Source of the DNA: Streptomyces aureus
Lineage (GTDB): Bacteria > Actinomycetota > Actinomycetes > Streptomycetales > Streptomycetaceae
Assembly: GCF_000725495.1 (NCBI RefSeq)
Contig: NZ_KL647043.1
Location: forward strand, 50,148 to 114,147
DNA length: 64,000 bases
Reading direction: 5' to 3'
In this document: piece by piece, positions 35,532-44,095 of the stretch
How positions within the stretch are numbered: the stretch's first letter is position 1
How the letters are laid out: every line of letters begins with the position of its first letter
Translations under genes and position numbers: made by a program
Notes under the pieces: model-generated
Told to the model about the DNA's origin: nothing
What the model saw: only the letters and a program-made list of their open reading frames with translations
The model's database searches: none

Positions 35532-36761
35532 TCACTCCTCGGCGAGGAACACTTCGAGATGGGAGAGAAACGTCGGCCAGGCAGGATCGTCGGCGGCAAA
35601 CAGGTGGTTGCGGCCCTCCAGGAGGATCAGCCGGCTGTCAGGGATGAGCGTTGCCAGCTCCAGCGCCTGAGCAACAGGCACCCGCGCGTCGTCGCGGGCG
35701 TGGACGATCAACGTGGGACAGATGACCCGGTGGGCGGTGCCCGAGACGTCGATGCGGCCGAACTCCTCCAAAAAGCGCAGGCCGTTGTCCGGCGAAGTCG
35801 TCTGACGCTGGTAGGCGGCGAACGCATCCCACTCCGCGGGAGTGGCGTCGGCAAGGAACTGGGAGGCGAAGTAGCGAAGGAAGCTGCTGTCCTGAGAACG
35901 CCACCCGGCACGGGCGACCTTGAGGTCGACCTCGGCGGCGGCGCGTTCGGTGTCGCTGCCGGCACGGGCCATCTGCCCCCGGGAGAACGCGGAGACGAGG
36001 ACCAGCCGACTGACCCGCTCCGGATAGCGTGCGGCATAGGCGACTGCCACCGCTGCGCCCTGTGACACGCCAAGCAGCGGAAAGCGGTCGAGGCCGACGG
36101 CGTCGGCCACGCAGTCGAGGTCGGCGACCAGATCGTCGAGAGTGAAGCTTCGCAACGTCCACTCGGAGAGACCACAGCCCCGTTCGTCGTAGCGGACGAG
36201 CTGCCGCCCCCGGGTGAGCCCGTCGAACCAGTGCGCCCACATCGGCATGCTCCGGTCCAGGTCGAGGCGGGTCAGCCAGTTGGCTGTCTTCACCAGGGGG
36301 CGGCCCTTGCCGGTGAGCGCGTAGGCGATGCGGGTGCCGTCCGCCGAACGGCAGAAGCGGATCACCTCGTGGTCCGCATCCGCCGTCGACGTGTCTCCAG
36401 AAGCGACTGCCCGCGTGCCGGAATCTGCGGCAACCCTGGCCACGAACCGGTAGCCCCGCGGCTGCACGGTATGGATGAGCCACTGGTGGCGCTCGCCGTC
36501 GCCGATCGCGAGTCGCGCGGTGCGCAGCCAGTCGGCCAACGCATCCTTGCCGCTCTCGTACCCGTGCCCGTGCCCGATCTTGTCGAGCAGTTCTTCTTCG
36601 GGCACGACACGGTCACGGCACTCGACGAGATGACACAGCAATTCCAGGGCACGGGAGTCGACCTCAACCCGCTGCCCGTCACGGCTGAGCCGACGGCGAT
36701 CCGCGTCCAACGTGTACTGACCGAACCGGTAAACCGTGCTGCCCACTCCATGACTGTACAA
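35532..36761 (-). CDS. Winged-helix DNA-binding domain fused to an alpha/beta hydrolase, copy B
   Basis: A 409-residue paralogue of the protein at 33354, from ATG 36761 (an in-frame GTG at 36746 is possible). The winged helix (YRFGQYTLDADRRRLSRDGQ, then ALELLCHLVECRDRVVPEEELLDK and HTVQPRGYRFVA) occupies about residues 10-100. The hydrolase follows with GVSQGAAVA (Ser about 231), HARDDARVP and GRNHLF, so the triad is intact. Whole blocks are shared with copy A (NGLRFLEEFGRIDVS; LATLIPDSRLILL), which suggests duplication followed by divergence. It converges on the small secreted protein gene. No clear palindrome was found in its promoter. Confidence 0.88.
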   Translation of the reverse strand: MYSHGVGSTVYRFGQYTLDADRRRLSRDGQRVEVDSRALELLCHLVECRDRVVPEEELLDKIGHGHGYESGKDALADWLRTARLAIGDGERHQWLIHTVQPRGYRFVARVAADSGTRAVASGDTSTADADHEVIRFCRSADGTRIAYALTGKGRPLVKTANWLTRLDLDRSMPMWAHWFDGLTRGRQLVRYDERGCGLSEWTLRSFTLDDLVADLDCVADAVGLDRFPLLGVSQGAAVAVAYAARYPERVSRLVLVSAFSRGQMARAGSDTERAAAEVDLKVARAGWRSQDSSFLRYFASQFLADATPAEWDAFAAYQRQTTSPDNGLRFLEEFGRIDVSGTAHRVICPTLIVHARDDARVPVAQALELATLIPDSRLILLEGRNHLFAADDPAWPTFLSHLEVFLAEE

Positions 36762-36817
36762 CGGCGCTTTTCTGCAAGGGAGTTGAAGGGTCGTCGAGCC
36801 GGGACCGTGACCACCGC

Positions 36818-38398
36818 TCAGGAGCGCACCGACTCACGGTCACGCAGCTCACGCCGAAGGATCTTGCCGGAGGCCGCCTTCGGCACCGCCTCGATGAACT
36901 CGACCCGACGAACCCTCTTGTACGGAGCGACCTGACCCTCGACATGGCCCATCACCTCGGCAGCGGATATCGGTACACCCGAGGCCGGCACCACGAACGC
37001 CTTGGGCACCTCGTTGCCCTCCTCGTCGGCGACACCGATCACAGCTGCGTCGGCGACGCCGGGGTGCTGCACCAGGATGGCTTCGAGTTCGGCCGGCGCC
37101 ACTTGGTAGCCCTTGTACTTGATGAGCTCCTTGACCCGATCGACGATGAACCAGTTGCCGTCCGCATCCACGCGTGCGATGTCACCTGTGTGCAGCCAGC
37201 CGTCCTCGTCGACCATCGCGTCGGTGTCCTCCGGGCGTCCGAAGTAGCCCTTCATCACCTGCGGTCCGTGGATCCACACCTCGCCCGATTCCCCCGCCGC
37301 CGCATCCTGCCCCGTGTCAGGGTCGACCAGCCGTGCCCGCGTCGACGGGAGCAGTCGGCCCACGCACCCGACGGGTTCGCCGCGGTCGTCGTCGGCGTGC
37401 AGGTGCGTGGCGGGGGAAAGCTCGGTCATGCCGTACGCCTGTCCGACCTCAACGCCCAGCCGGTCGGCCACCGCCGACTGCACTGCGGCGTCGAGCGGCG
37501 CCGCCGCACAGATGACACGTCGCAACTGCGACAGGTCCAGGCCGTCGACCGCGGGGTGCTTGGCCAGTGCCAGCATCACTGGCGGAGCGACGTACGCGTG
37601 CGTGATCCGGTCGCGTTCCAGACCGGTCAAGAACGCGTCGAGGTCGAAGCGTGCATGCACATACACGGTCGCGCCGCGCTGCAGCGCGTTGTTGACCAGC
37701 GCGGTCAGCCCGAAGATGTGGAAGAACGGCAGGATCGCGATGACGCGGTCGCCCTCGTGGATCCGGTGCACGCCGTTCATCTGCCGAAGGTTGGTGCACA
37801 GGTTGCGGTGAGTCAGCATGACGCCCTTGGGCGCGCCGGTGGTGCCGCTTGAGTACGGCAGCACGGCCACGTCCACGTTCGGATCGATGGCGGGATCCGG
37901 CAGGTCACCGTCGGCGAGCAGGTCCAGCACCGGCCTGTGGCCGTCGGCCGCGTCACAGACCAGGATCTCGATGTCCCGGCCGGTCTGCCGTCGCACCAGC
38001 GCTACGGCTGCCCGGGCGGTTTCGACCAGCGCCGACACGCTGACCATCAACCGGGCCCCGGAGTCGGTCAGTTGCTTGGCCACCTCGGCCGGCCGGGCGA
38101 GCGGCGACAGTGTGGTCGCCGTTCCGCCCGTCGTGGTGGTGGCGTAGAAGACCACGGGGAAGAGGATCGTGTTGGGCATGTGCAGCGCGACCACGTCGCC
38201 TTTGCCGATGCCTTCGGCGGCCAGGCCCGCCGCAAGCCTGCGCACCGATTCGGCGAGCTCGCCGTAGGTGAGGGTCCGTCCGCTGGCCACGTCCACCATG
38301 GCCGGCCGTGTTCCGCGGCGGGCGGCTTCGCCGAGCACCCACTCATGGACGGGGCGGTCGACGGCGGCGACGTCCGGGTACCTGCTCTCGTAGATCAT
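36818..38398 (-). CDS. AMP-binding acyl/aryl-CoA ligase (4-coumarate:CoA ligase-like)
   Basis: A 526-residue protein from ATG 38398, with GGAG 5 bases upstream; the open frame to 38521 is not family-like. ANL-superfamily motifs are in order: YSSGTTGAPKGVMLTHRN (about residue 179), QAYGMTELSPATH (about 319), GWLHTGDIARVD, and the adenylation lysine in PKAASGKILRRELRD (about 508). It should activate a carboxylic acid as acyl-AMP and transfer it to CoA. The layout resembles 4-coumarate/cinnamate ligases, but the acid is not known. The gene seems monocistronic, upstream of the divergently read end of hydrolase copy B. Confidence 0.9.
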   Translation of the reverse strand: MIYESRYPDVAAVDRPVHEWVLGEAARRGTRPAMVDVASGRTLTYGELAESVRRLAAGLAAEGIGKGDVVALHMPNTILFPVVFYATTTTGGTATTLSPLARPAEVAKQLTDSGARLMVSVSALVETARAAVALVRRQTGRDIEILVCDAADGHRPVLDLLADGDLPDPAIDPNVDVAVLPYSSGTTGAPKGVMLTHRNLCTNLRQMNGVHRIHEGDRVIAILPFFHIFGLTALVNNALQRGATVYVHARFDLDAFLTGLERDRITHAYVAPPVMLALAKHPAVDGLDLSQLRRVICAAAPLDAAVQSAVADRLGVEVGQAYGMTELSPATHLHADDDRGEPVGCVGRLLPSTRARLVDPDTGQDAAAGESGEVWIHGPQVMKGYFGRPEDTDAMVDEDGWLHTGDIARVDADGNWFIVDRVKELIKYKGYQVAPAELEAILVQHPGVADAAVIGVADEEGNEVPKAFVVPASGVPISAAEVMGHVEGQVAPYKRVRRVEFIEAVPKAASGKILRRELRDRESVRS

Positions 38399-38608
38399 CG
38401 ATTCTCCGTGTCTCCGTGTCTGCGTTGAGCGTCTCCCGAACCGCGGGCACGTTGCGCGACCGGGCTCCGCCCTTGCTCGAACCGGATCGGACGACCCGGA
38501 CCGCTCGAGCATCGCTGCCATGGCCGTCTTGCGACTTGGTGGAACCCTGAGGCTTCGCTGAGGAGGCGTCCGAGGACGGTGTTCTGGAAGGTGTCACGGG
38601 CTGGCGGG

Positions 38609-40267
38609 TCAGGTTCCGATGAGCAGATGGCGAACGACGTACCCGGCGGAGTCCACGCCGGTGCTGCCGCCTTCGACCAGAGCGGCGACGGCGATTTTGG
38701 AGTTGTAGGCGGTCAGCCAGCCGTTGGTGTGGTCGCCTTCCTCCGCGGTGCCGGTCTTGGCTCCGACGCCTGCCAGGCCTGCCAGCCTCGGCGCGGCGGT
38801 ACCGCTGGTGGCCACTGTGCGCATCATCGACTGCAGATAGCCGGCCGTGCGGGCCGAGATGGCCCGGGGGGCGGTCTCCTGGTGCTGACCTGGCAGGATG
38901 ACAGGCTGCTTGAAGCCGACGCCACGGACGGTGGCCGCCACGGACGCCATGAACAGCGGGGTGGCCGTGACCTCGCCCTGGCCGATGAACTGGGCTGCCT
39001 GGTTGCCGCCCTGGGCGTCCGACGGGATGCTCGGGTCGGTGGTGGCGACGCCTCCGCCGATGGACCAGCTGCCCATGCCGAAGACGTTGACGGCCTCGTC
39101 GTGCAGGGCGGAGGCATCCCCGTCGTGCACGAGGTAGTGGAAGCCGTCCTTGATGAAGCCGGTGTTGCACGACACGGTGAACGACTGGGCGATGGTAGCG
39201 GCCGGGTTGGCCGTGACGCCCGAGTCGTTGTGGAACACCTGGCTGTTGGCTGTCAGCGAGTTTGTGCAGGGGGCGGGGCTGTCCGGTGTCATGCCTATCT
39301 GGTCGAACAGGGCCGCCGATGTGATGATCTTCATGGTGGAACCTGGTGACTTGATGCCGTTGATGGCGATGTCGCCGTGCGTTCCGGTATGGGCGAGTGC
39401 GAGGATGTGGCCGTTCCTCCAGTCGAGTGCCACGGTCCCGGCAGCCTTGTCCTGGAGGTGGGAGTCCTTCACCGCTTCTTCTGCGACGGCCTGGAGGGAC
39501 GCATCGATGGTCGTCTTGATGACGGGGTCCTTGCCTTTGGAGAAGACCCGTAGTGCTTTGACGGCCTCTCCGCTCGCGTCCGCCACGGCGACGCCCGTAC
39601 CGGCGCTGCCGCTGGTCGGCGTGGCGTTCTTGCGGATCGTCGCCGCTATGTCGCGCAAGGAAGAGAACTGGGCGAGGTCCGTCCTGCCGTCGCTCGCAAC
39701 GACCTTGGCGGTGTTTGCGTCAACAGGAAGCCTGCCTGCGGTCAGTGACTGGCCGTCGCCCAGGCCGGGGTAGAGCACCGAGTTGTTCCAGTGCACCGCC
39801 AGCCGGCCGTTGGTGCTCTGCCGCACCGCCACCGCGCTCGGGTAGGTCCAGGTGCCTCCCGCCACTCGGGCCGTGACCCTGAACGTGACCTTGGTGGCAT
39901 TCGCCGTCACCGCGGACGGGCCCGCCGACCTAACGTGGGTGAAGGCCAGCGTCTTCAGGTGCAGGCCATCGGCATATCCCTGCAGGGCCGATACGGCCGC
40001 GTCCGGCGCATCGGTGTCGTGGGCGGCTTCGCCGAGATGGCGCTTGGACCAGCTGTCCAGAAAGGATCGGGCCAGCGCTGCGGCCCTGGCGCCGGATGGC
40101 GGCTCGCTCGATACCGCATCCGGGTCGAACCCGCGCGCCGCCTTGGGGTCGCCCTCCTCCACCGCACTGGAGGACAGCGTCTGCGCCATGCCGTACGCGC
40201 CGATCCCTCCGAGGGCAACCAGGGCCGTGCACGCGCCAGCCATGCCGATCTTCACAGGTCTTTTCAT
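38609..40267 (-). CDS. Class B penicillin-binding protein with NTF2-like N-terminal domain
   Basis: A 552-residue protein. Residues about 5-30 are an uncleaved signal anchor. Residues about 60-175 match the NTF2-like MecA_N domain. The transpeptidase follows with all three active-site motifs: SPGSTMK (Ser about 306), SCN (about 365) and KTGTAEEG (about 504). It cross-links peptidoglycan outside the membrane. Low-affinity relatives give beta-lactam tolerance, but that cannot be inferred here. The start, ATG 40267, is 21 bases from operator copy 8, so this cell-wall gene belongs to the palindrome regulon. Confidence 0.92.
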   Translation of the reverse strand: MKRPVKIGMAGACTALVALGGIGAYGMAQTLSSSAVEEGDPKAARGFDPDAVSSEPPSGARAAALARSFLDSWSKRHLGEAAHDTDAPDAAVSALQGYADGLHLKTLAFTHVRSAGPSAVTANATKVTFRVTARVAGGTWTYPSAVAVRQSTNGRLAVHWNNSVLYPGLGDGQSLTAGRLPVDANTAKVVASDGRTDLAQFSSLRDIAATIRKNATPTSGSAGTGVAVADASGEAVKALRVFSKGKDPVIKTTIDASLQAVAEEAVKDSHLQDKAAGTVALDWRNGHILALAHTGTHGDIAINGIKSPGSTMKIITSAALFDQIGMTPDSPAPCTNSLTANSQVFHNDSGVTANPAATIAQSFTVSCNTGFIKDGFHYLVHDGDASALHDEAVNVFGMGSWSIGGGVATTDPSIPSDAQGGNQAAQFIGQGEVTATPLFMASVAATVRGVGFKQPVILPGQHQETAPRAISARTAGYLQSMMRTVATSGTAAPRLAGLAGVGAKTGTAEEGDHTNGWLTAYNSKIAVAALVEGGSTGVDSAGYVVRHLLIGT

Positions 40268-40288
40268 ACCTGTGGATCGTAAGGCTTA

Positions 40289-40303
40289 TTTGCATTGTGC
40301 AAG
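40289..40303 (-). promoter_or_regulatory. Palindromic operator, copy 8 (penicillin-binding protein promoter)
   Basis: TTTGCATTGTGCAAG on the + strand; on the minus strand CTTGCACAATGCAAA, with a -10-like CACAAT. It lies 21 bases upstream of the penicillin-binding protein start codon, the same spacing as copy 1 to its gene. Confidence 0.72.
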
Positions 40304-40681
40304 AATTTACGGATGGATCGTTATCGGAACGTCAGGACGCCGGGCTCACCGGCTCACCTCTCCATGTCGCCTGCACGGCGCCGGATCGAATCCGGCGGCG
40401 ATCCGCACGACAGCACCTCGGACCGGCCCGGCGACTGACAGCTCATGTGCTGTTTCCGAACACGTGATGACATCGGCCGAAAACCGGCTTCACCGCGCAC
40501 CCGGATCCGACCCTCCCATCTCGCCTCATCCGGTACAGCCCGGGCCACCCCCGCTTATGCCGGCTCCAGGCACCCCAACGCCAGCCCTGCCTGCCAGGAA
40601 CAGCAATCCACTTGCACATCTGCGCACATGAGGCCGATCTGCTCCGGCGCCGTCATGTGCGCTTAGCGACGGGACACCCGC

Positions 40682-41575
40682 GTGACCATCGACCAGCCTC
40701 CCGCATCCGCACAACGCCGCCCGCGTCCTGCGGCAGGCTCCGACCGGCGCCGCACCTGGCGGGCCGCGCTGCGCAGAACCCCCGCAGCACTCTGGAACGA
40801 GGACGCGACGGACTGGGCCGCCGCGCTGACCTACTATGCGGTGCTGACCATCTTTCCCACTTTGCTGGTGACGCTCTCGGTGATCGGGCTCGCCGGCCCG
40901 CCGGGCACCCAGCATCTGGTCGCCCAAGTGGCTGCCGTCGTACCGGCCCGATCACGCCCCGTCATCCAGCGAGCGCTGGAGAGCATGGCCGAACAGCAGT
41001 CCTCGGCCCGACTGTTGGCTGCTTTCGGCAGCGTGGCCGCCCTGTGGTCCGCCTCCAGTTACCTGAGCGTCTTTCGCCGTGCCCTGCACGCCATGAGCGG
41101 CGTCAGGGACCACCGCCCGCTGCGAAAGAAAGCCCCCCTGACCGTGATCAACGCATTCGCCCTGCTGACACTGCTGGTCTCCAGTGCCCTCGCCCTGGTC
41201 GTCACCGGCGACGCGGCCCGTACCGCGGGCCGCGTCGCAGAGGTGGACGGGGCCGGCGTCACTGCATGGAACATCCTGAAATGGCCCCTGCTGGCCTGCC
41301 TGGTCACCGTCCTGGTCCTGGTGCTGTTCCGCTCCGGGCAGACCAGCGCCTACGGCCTGCGCCAGCGAGCCGTAGGCGGCCTGCTCGCCGTCGTCCTGTG
41401 GCTCCTGGCCTCGGCCGGTTTCACTCTCTACACCACCTACGCCGCCACCTACGACCGCCTGTACGGATCCCTTGCGGGCCTCGTCGTTTTCCTCGTCTGG
41501 CTGTGGATGTCCAACCTCGCTCTCCTCGCCGGAGCCCAGTTCAACGCCGAACTAGCAGCCCTTCGCTGGACCTGA
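40682..41575 (+). CDS. YihY/BrkB family membrane protein
   Basis: A 297-residue protein from GTG 40682. It has six hydrophobic segments and the family landmarks WAAALTYYAVLTIFPTLLVTLSVIGL (about residues 45-70), WSASSYLSVFRRALHAMSG (about 120), GGLLAVVLWLLASAGFTLYTTYAATYDRLYGSLAG and LVWLWMSNLALLAGAQFNAEL (about 270-290). The family was first annotated as ribonuclease BN in error and has unknown function. It is divergent from the penicillin-binding protein gene, 400 bases away. A weak half-dyad (CTTGCACATCTGCGC, near 40610) does not keep the operator spacing. Confidence 0.9.
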   Translation: MTIDQPPASAQRRPRPAAGSDRRRTWRAALRRTPAALWNEDATDWAAALTYYAVLTIFPTLLVTLSVIGLAGPPGTQHLVAQVAAVVPARSRPVIQRALESMAEQQSSARLLAAFGSVAALWSASSYLSVFRRALHAMSGVRDHRPLRKKAPLTVINAFALLTLLVSSALALVVTGDAARTAGRVAEVDGAGVTAWNILKWPLLACLVTVLVLVLFRSGQTSAYGLRQRAVGGLLAVVLWLLASAGFTLYTTYAATYDRLYGSLAGLVVFLVWLWMSNLALLAGAQFNAELAALRWT

Positions 41576-41620
41576 CCAGCCCTCCGGCTCCCTGCGGTGA
41601 GCAGTTGTCCGGCCCGGATC

Positions 41621-41880
41621 TCAGGACTTGCCCAACCAGCGCGGGCTATGGGAAGCCGACCGAGACGTCGAGGACAGGGCGTGAGCCAGCGTCGGTACCT
41701 CCGGGAAATCGGCGTGCCCGCTGCGGTTGCCGGCACACGGACAGAATCCATATAGTCCCACCCGCCCCAGCGAGGACGTCTGGCCGGGCTGATACACGAC
41801 CACGGTCCGCATCGAAAACGCGATCTCGACGCCCTCAGACCGGTAGCGTCGGCGCAGGCTGGACTTCCGGGGATCGCCAG
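41621..41880 (-). pseudogene. Possible fragment of a mechanosensitive-channel-like gene
   Basis: A minus-strand frame reads KSSLRRRYRSEGVEIAFSMRTV, followed by VVYQPGQTSS. This resembles the C-terminal end of MscS-type proteins (RRRYRSEGIEIPFPQR). The upstream coding part is missing and the reading becomes low-complexity towards 41621. The resemblance is short and should be treated as a hint. Confidence 0.35.
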
Positions 41881-41900
41881 CGCGTTCTGCACGACGTGGA

Positions 41901-42206
41901 TCATGCCAGTCGATACACGGCCCGCTCCGGATCCGGCCTCACGATCATTCCATCGTCGGCCAGCTCGCGAAGGTGACGTCGGGCCTCTTTGCCGGCGGCC
42001 TCTTCACTTGGCGGCTCGTAGCCGGCGACGCGTAGAGCCAGTACGGCACGCCGCGTGTCCCAGGAACCGCCCAGGGCCTGAATCACCGCGGCGAGAGCCT
42101 GCTTGTGGGTCAGCAACGTCCAAGTCTCCTGATCTTCCCGTCGATACAGCCACGGCCATGGCGCGGGGACCGACTGCCGATGCCACATCCTGGCGAAGCG
42201 CCACAC
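41901..42206 (-). CDS. Hypothetical small protein, possibly winged-helix
   Basis: A 101-residue frame from ATG 42206. The second half is orderly and helical (LLTHKQALAAVIQALGGSWD, TRRAVLALRVAGYE, AAGKEARRHLRELADDGMIVR). It could form a small winged helix with a helix-helix-turn pattern like those of dissociable HTH proteins. No family is recognised. The first 30 residues are Trp/Arg-rich and the true start may be the TTG near 42117. It is flanked by a UDG-like gene upstream on the same strand and by a possible channel fragment. Confidence 0.45.
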   Translation of the reverse strand: MWRFARMWHRQSVPAPWPWLYRREDQETWTLLTHKQALAAVIQALGGSWDTRRAVLALRVAGYEPPSEEAAGKEARRHLRELADDGMIVRPDPERAVYRLA

Positions 42207-42332
42207 ACTCCCGTGTCTCCCGGACTCCGACCGCCGACCTGCCCAGTTCCTCGGAGCCCTGTCCGCTCAAGCGCGGCTGCCGGGTACGCGGCCGCACCGG
42301 CGCAGGGAAGGCACGCGGTTCCTGTTCCAGAG

Positions 42333-42968
42333 CTACCTGCTCTTCCTGAGCGTGTCACCGACCTGCTGGTAGGCATCGATGCGGTGCTGGGTGCGGCGGG
42401 CGCGCTCCTCGGGGTCGCGGACGAAGAGGGCCTGCTTCCCGGGGTGGTAGGTGCTCACGACCTCCAGGGTCCGGTCACGGACGACGTCAGGCTGCGCCCT
42501 GAGTAGACGGCGCCACACGTCCTGGGCTTCGTTGCCCTGGAGGAGTACGACCTCCGTGCTCGGCATCATCTCCAGCAACTGCTTCAGAACCTCTGCGCCC
42601 GCCTGGAGTTCAGACGCTTTCGGCGAGCGGTTGATGTACCAGGGGTAGGCATTCCAGGGAGTGAGGTCCCTCGGCGTTATCCCGGCCGCCTCGAAGATCT
42701 GGGCCTGGAGTTCCGCCGTCGGATCATCGTTTTCCACGCACAGGAATCCGGAGCCGGTGCCTTCGATCGTCTTTGGGCCCGGGTCCCGCAGAACAGACAA
42801 GACGCGTGCCTCCACTCCCCCGTGCCAGGGCGCGACATGCGGCATCCAGCCGCGCCCGTCCGGCTCGCGCAAGGAGTCGACCATCTCGTTGATCGGACGG
42901 ACATGGGGGGCGTAGCGTTCCCGCTCCTGCTCAGCCCGGAATGTCTCGTCACGCATCCGTCTTGCCAC
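42333..42968 (-). CDS. Uracil-DNA-glycosylase-superfamily protein
   Basis: A 211-residue protein from GTG 42968, with AGGAGG 4 bases upstream. Superfamily landmarks are VLSVLRDPGPKTIEGTGSGFLCVEN (early loop), ITPRDLTPWNAYPWYINRSP (about residues 101-120), VVLLQGNEAQDVW and STYHPGKQAL (C-terminal His-Pro motif). This is the pattern of the small UDG-like proteins found in actinobacterial accessory regions. Catalytic activity on uracil is not proven by these motifs, since the leading GxDPY motif is changed to RDPGP. It appears monocistronic. Confidence 0.82.
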   Translation of the reverse strand: MARRMRDETFRAEQERERYAPHVRPINEMVDSLREPDGRGWMPHVAPWHGGVEARVLSVLRDPGPKTIEGTGSGFLCVENDDPTAELQAQIFEAAGITPRDLTPWNAYPWYINRSPKASELQAGAEVLKQLLEMMPSTEVVLLQGNEAQDVWRRLLRAQPDVVRDRTLEVVSTYHPGKQALFVRDPEERARRTQHRIDAYQQVGDTLRKSR

Positions 42969-43230
42969 GGTTCCTCCTACACAGACCAGCACCACTGCTG
43001 GAATCCCCCAGGGACACGTTCGGCACCGGTCGGTCCCGGGCCCGCCTCAGTCCCTCAGCCACCACCGCCTGAAGGGCCGCTGTCGCGGGAAACACTCCGG
43101 GCCGATGTGAGCCCACCGTGTCGACGCGTCCTTCGCCGATGCTTCGCCGGACGAGAGGCACCTCTTCAGGCAAGGCAAGCATGATCGATCAGCTCGGCTG
43201 CTCCCGGATCCGCCCCCACATCAGCATTAT

Positions 43231-43245
43231 TTAGCATAATGCAAA
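43231..43245 (+). promoter_or_regulatory. Palindromic operator, copy 9 (relic promoter)
   Basis: TTAGCATAATGCAAA differs from copy 1 at one base. The bases after it (ATTTACTCAGCACAACGAT) align with those after copy 3 (TTTTACCTACAGCAATGAT), showing that this is a second copy of the DUF4142 promoter. The gene behind it has decayed. Confidence 0.7.
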
Positions 43246-43296
43246 ATTTACTCAGCACAACGATATTGTGCGCAGCGGATTGGCACCCACGGCGCT

Positions 43297-43400
43297 ATGG
43301 CCGCAGGCACCGTGGGCACCTGGCACGACTGGCCAGGAACCGTCTTCGCGGGCACCCCCTTGCCCGACTCGCTCGCCGCGTCGTCGCCGTGGATCAGCCC
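43297..43400 (+). pseudogene. Relic of a second DUF4142 gene (5' end only)
   Basis: From about 43330 the DNA matches the start of the DUF4142 gene at 12957 closely: GGAACCGTCTTCG and the blocks around it align without gaps for about 60 bases (translated WHDWPGTVFAG versus RNWLGTVFVGG). The match fades after about 43400 and the following reading is Arg/Pro-rich noise. Together with operator copy 9 this is a promoter-plus-gene duplication that has lost its coding sequence. Confidence 0.6.
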
Positions 43401-43582
43401 ACCTCCACCCCACCCGCCCTTCACACGCCGTCCGCGTAACGCCGACCGTCCGCTCGCGCACGGCCGTCGAAGCCCGGGCAGGCGGCCAAGACGGCGCTTG
43501 AGGGCGCCGCTGCGAAGCGGCTCCGGTCCGGGCTGCATGAACTGCCGGCAAGTCGACCGCCAGAGCGGCAAGATTTGGCAGC

Positions 43583-44095
43583 TCACGAGCCCGACTGTGC
43601 CCTGCACTTCACGGAGGGGTGTGCGCCGCCGAGGGGCTGCCGGCGCATCCTGTGGCGGTATCGGACGATCCACACCGGGTCGAACAGACCTCGCGTGGCG
43701 GGATCACCCTTGCGCATCAGGGCCGGCAAGCCCAGTTCCCTGCGCCGCTCGAAGTCGTCCACCATCTGAAAGCGTCCTTCTTCCAGAACAAGTCCCCAGC
43801 TCATAAGGAACGCGAACCCGATGGGCCCCCATCCGCGAGTGAGCAGTAGGCCAACTGCGACGACGACTGCCACGAGCGGCGTGAGAGCCCACTGCCGAAG
43901 ACGCCGGACGGGCAGCGACGGGCGCAGGAGATGGGGCAGAGCAGCAGCTCCGAGCACTGCCATGATCGTCCACGGACTCACCGAGTGCCTCCCGTCCGAT
44001 TCGTACAGCCACTGCCCATACACGCCGAGCCGGATATCGCTGGCGAGCGCCTCATAGTAGAACCGGCAGCTACTGTCTGAAGCCGACGGTGACAT
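43583..44095 (-). CDS. Membrane protein of unknown function, second gene of a coupled pair
   Basis: A 170-residue protein from ATG 44095, which overlaps the previous gene's stop as TGATG (GTG 44098 is also possible). Helices: residues about 43-60 (WTIMAVLGAAALPHLL), 72-90 (WALTPLVAVVVAVGLLLTRGW) and 92-107 (GFAFLMSWGLVLEEG). A conserved-looking cytoplasmic part follows (RFQMVDDFERRRELGLPALM, then GLFDPVWIVRYRHRMRR). No family is recognised. Confidence 0.65.
   Translation of the reverse strand: MSPSASDSSCRFYYEALASDIRLGVYGQWLYESDGRHSVSPWTIMAVLGAAALPHLLRPSLPVRRLRQWALTPLVAVVVAVGLLLTRGWGPIGFAFLMSWGLVLEEGRFQMVDDFERRRELGLPALMRKGDPATRGLFDPVWIVRYRHRMRRQPLGGAHPSVKCRAQSGS

Noticed and set aside
36765..36780. 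TGCAAG half-site upstream of hydrolase-fusion copy B
   Set aside because: Only the right half of the palindrome matches; the left half has no similarity.
40606..40626. Possible tenth palindrome upstream of the YihY gene
   Set aside because: CTTGCACATCTGCGC has the wrong half-site spacing and a poor right half.
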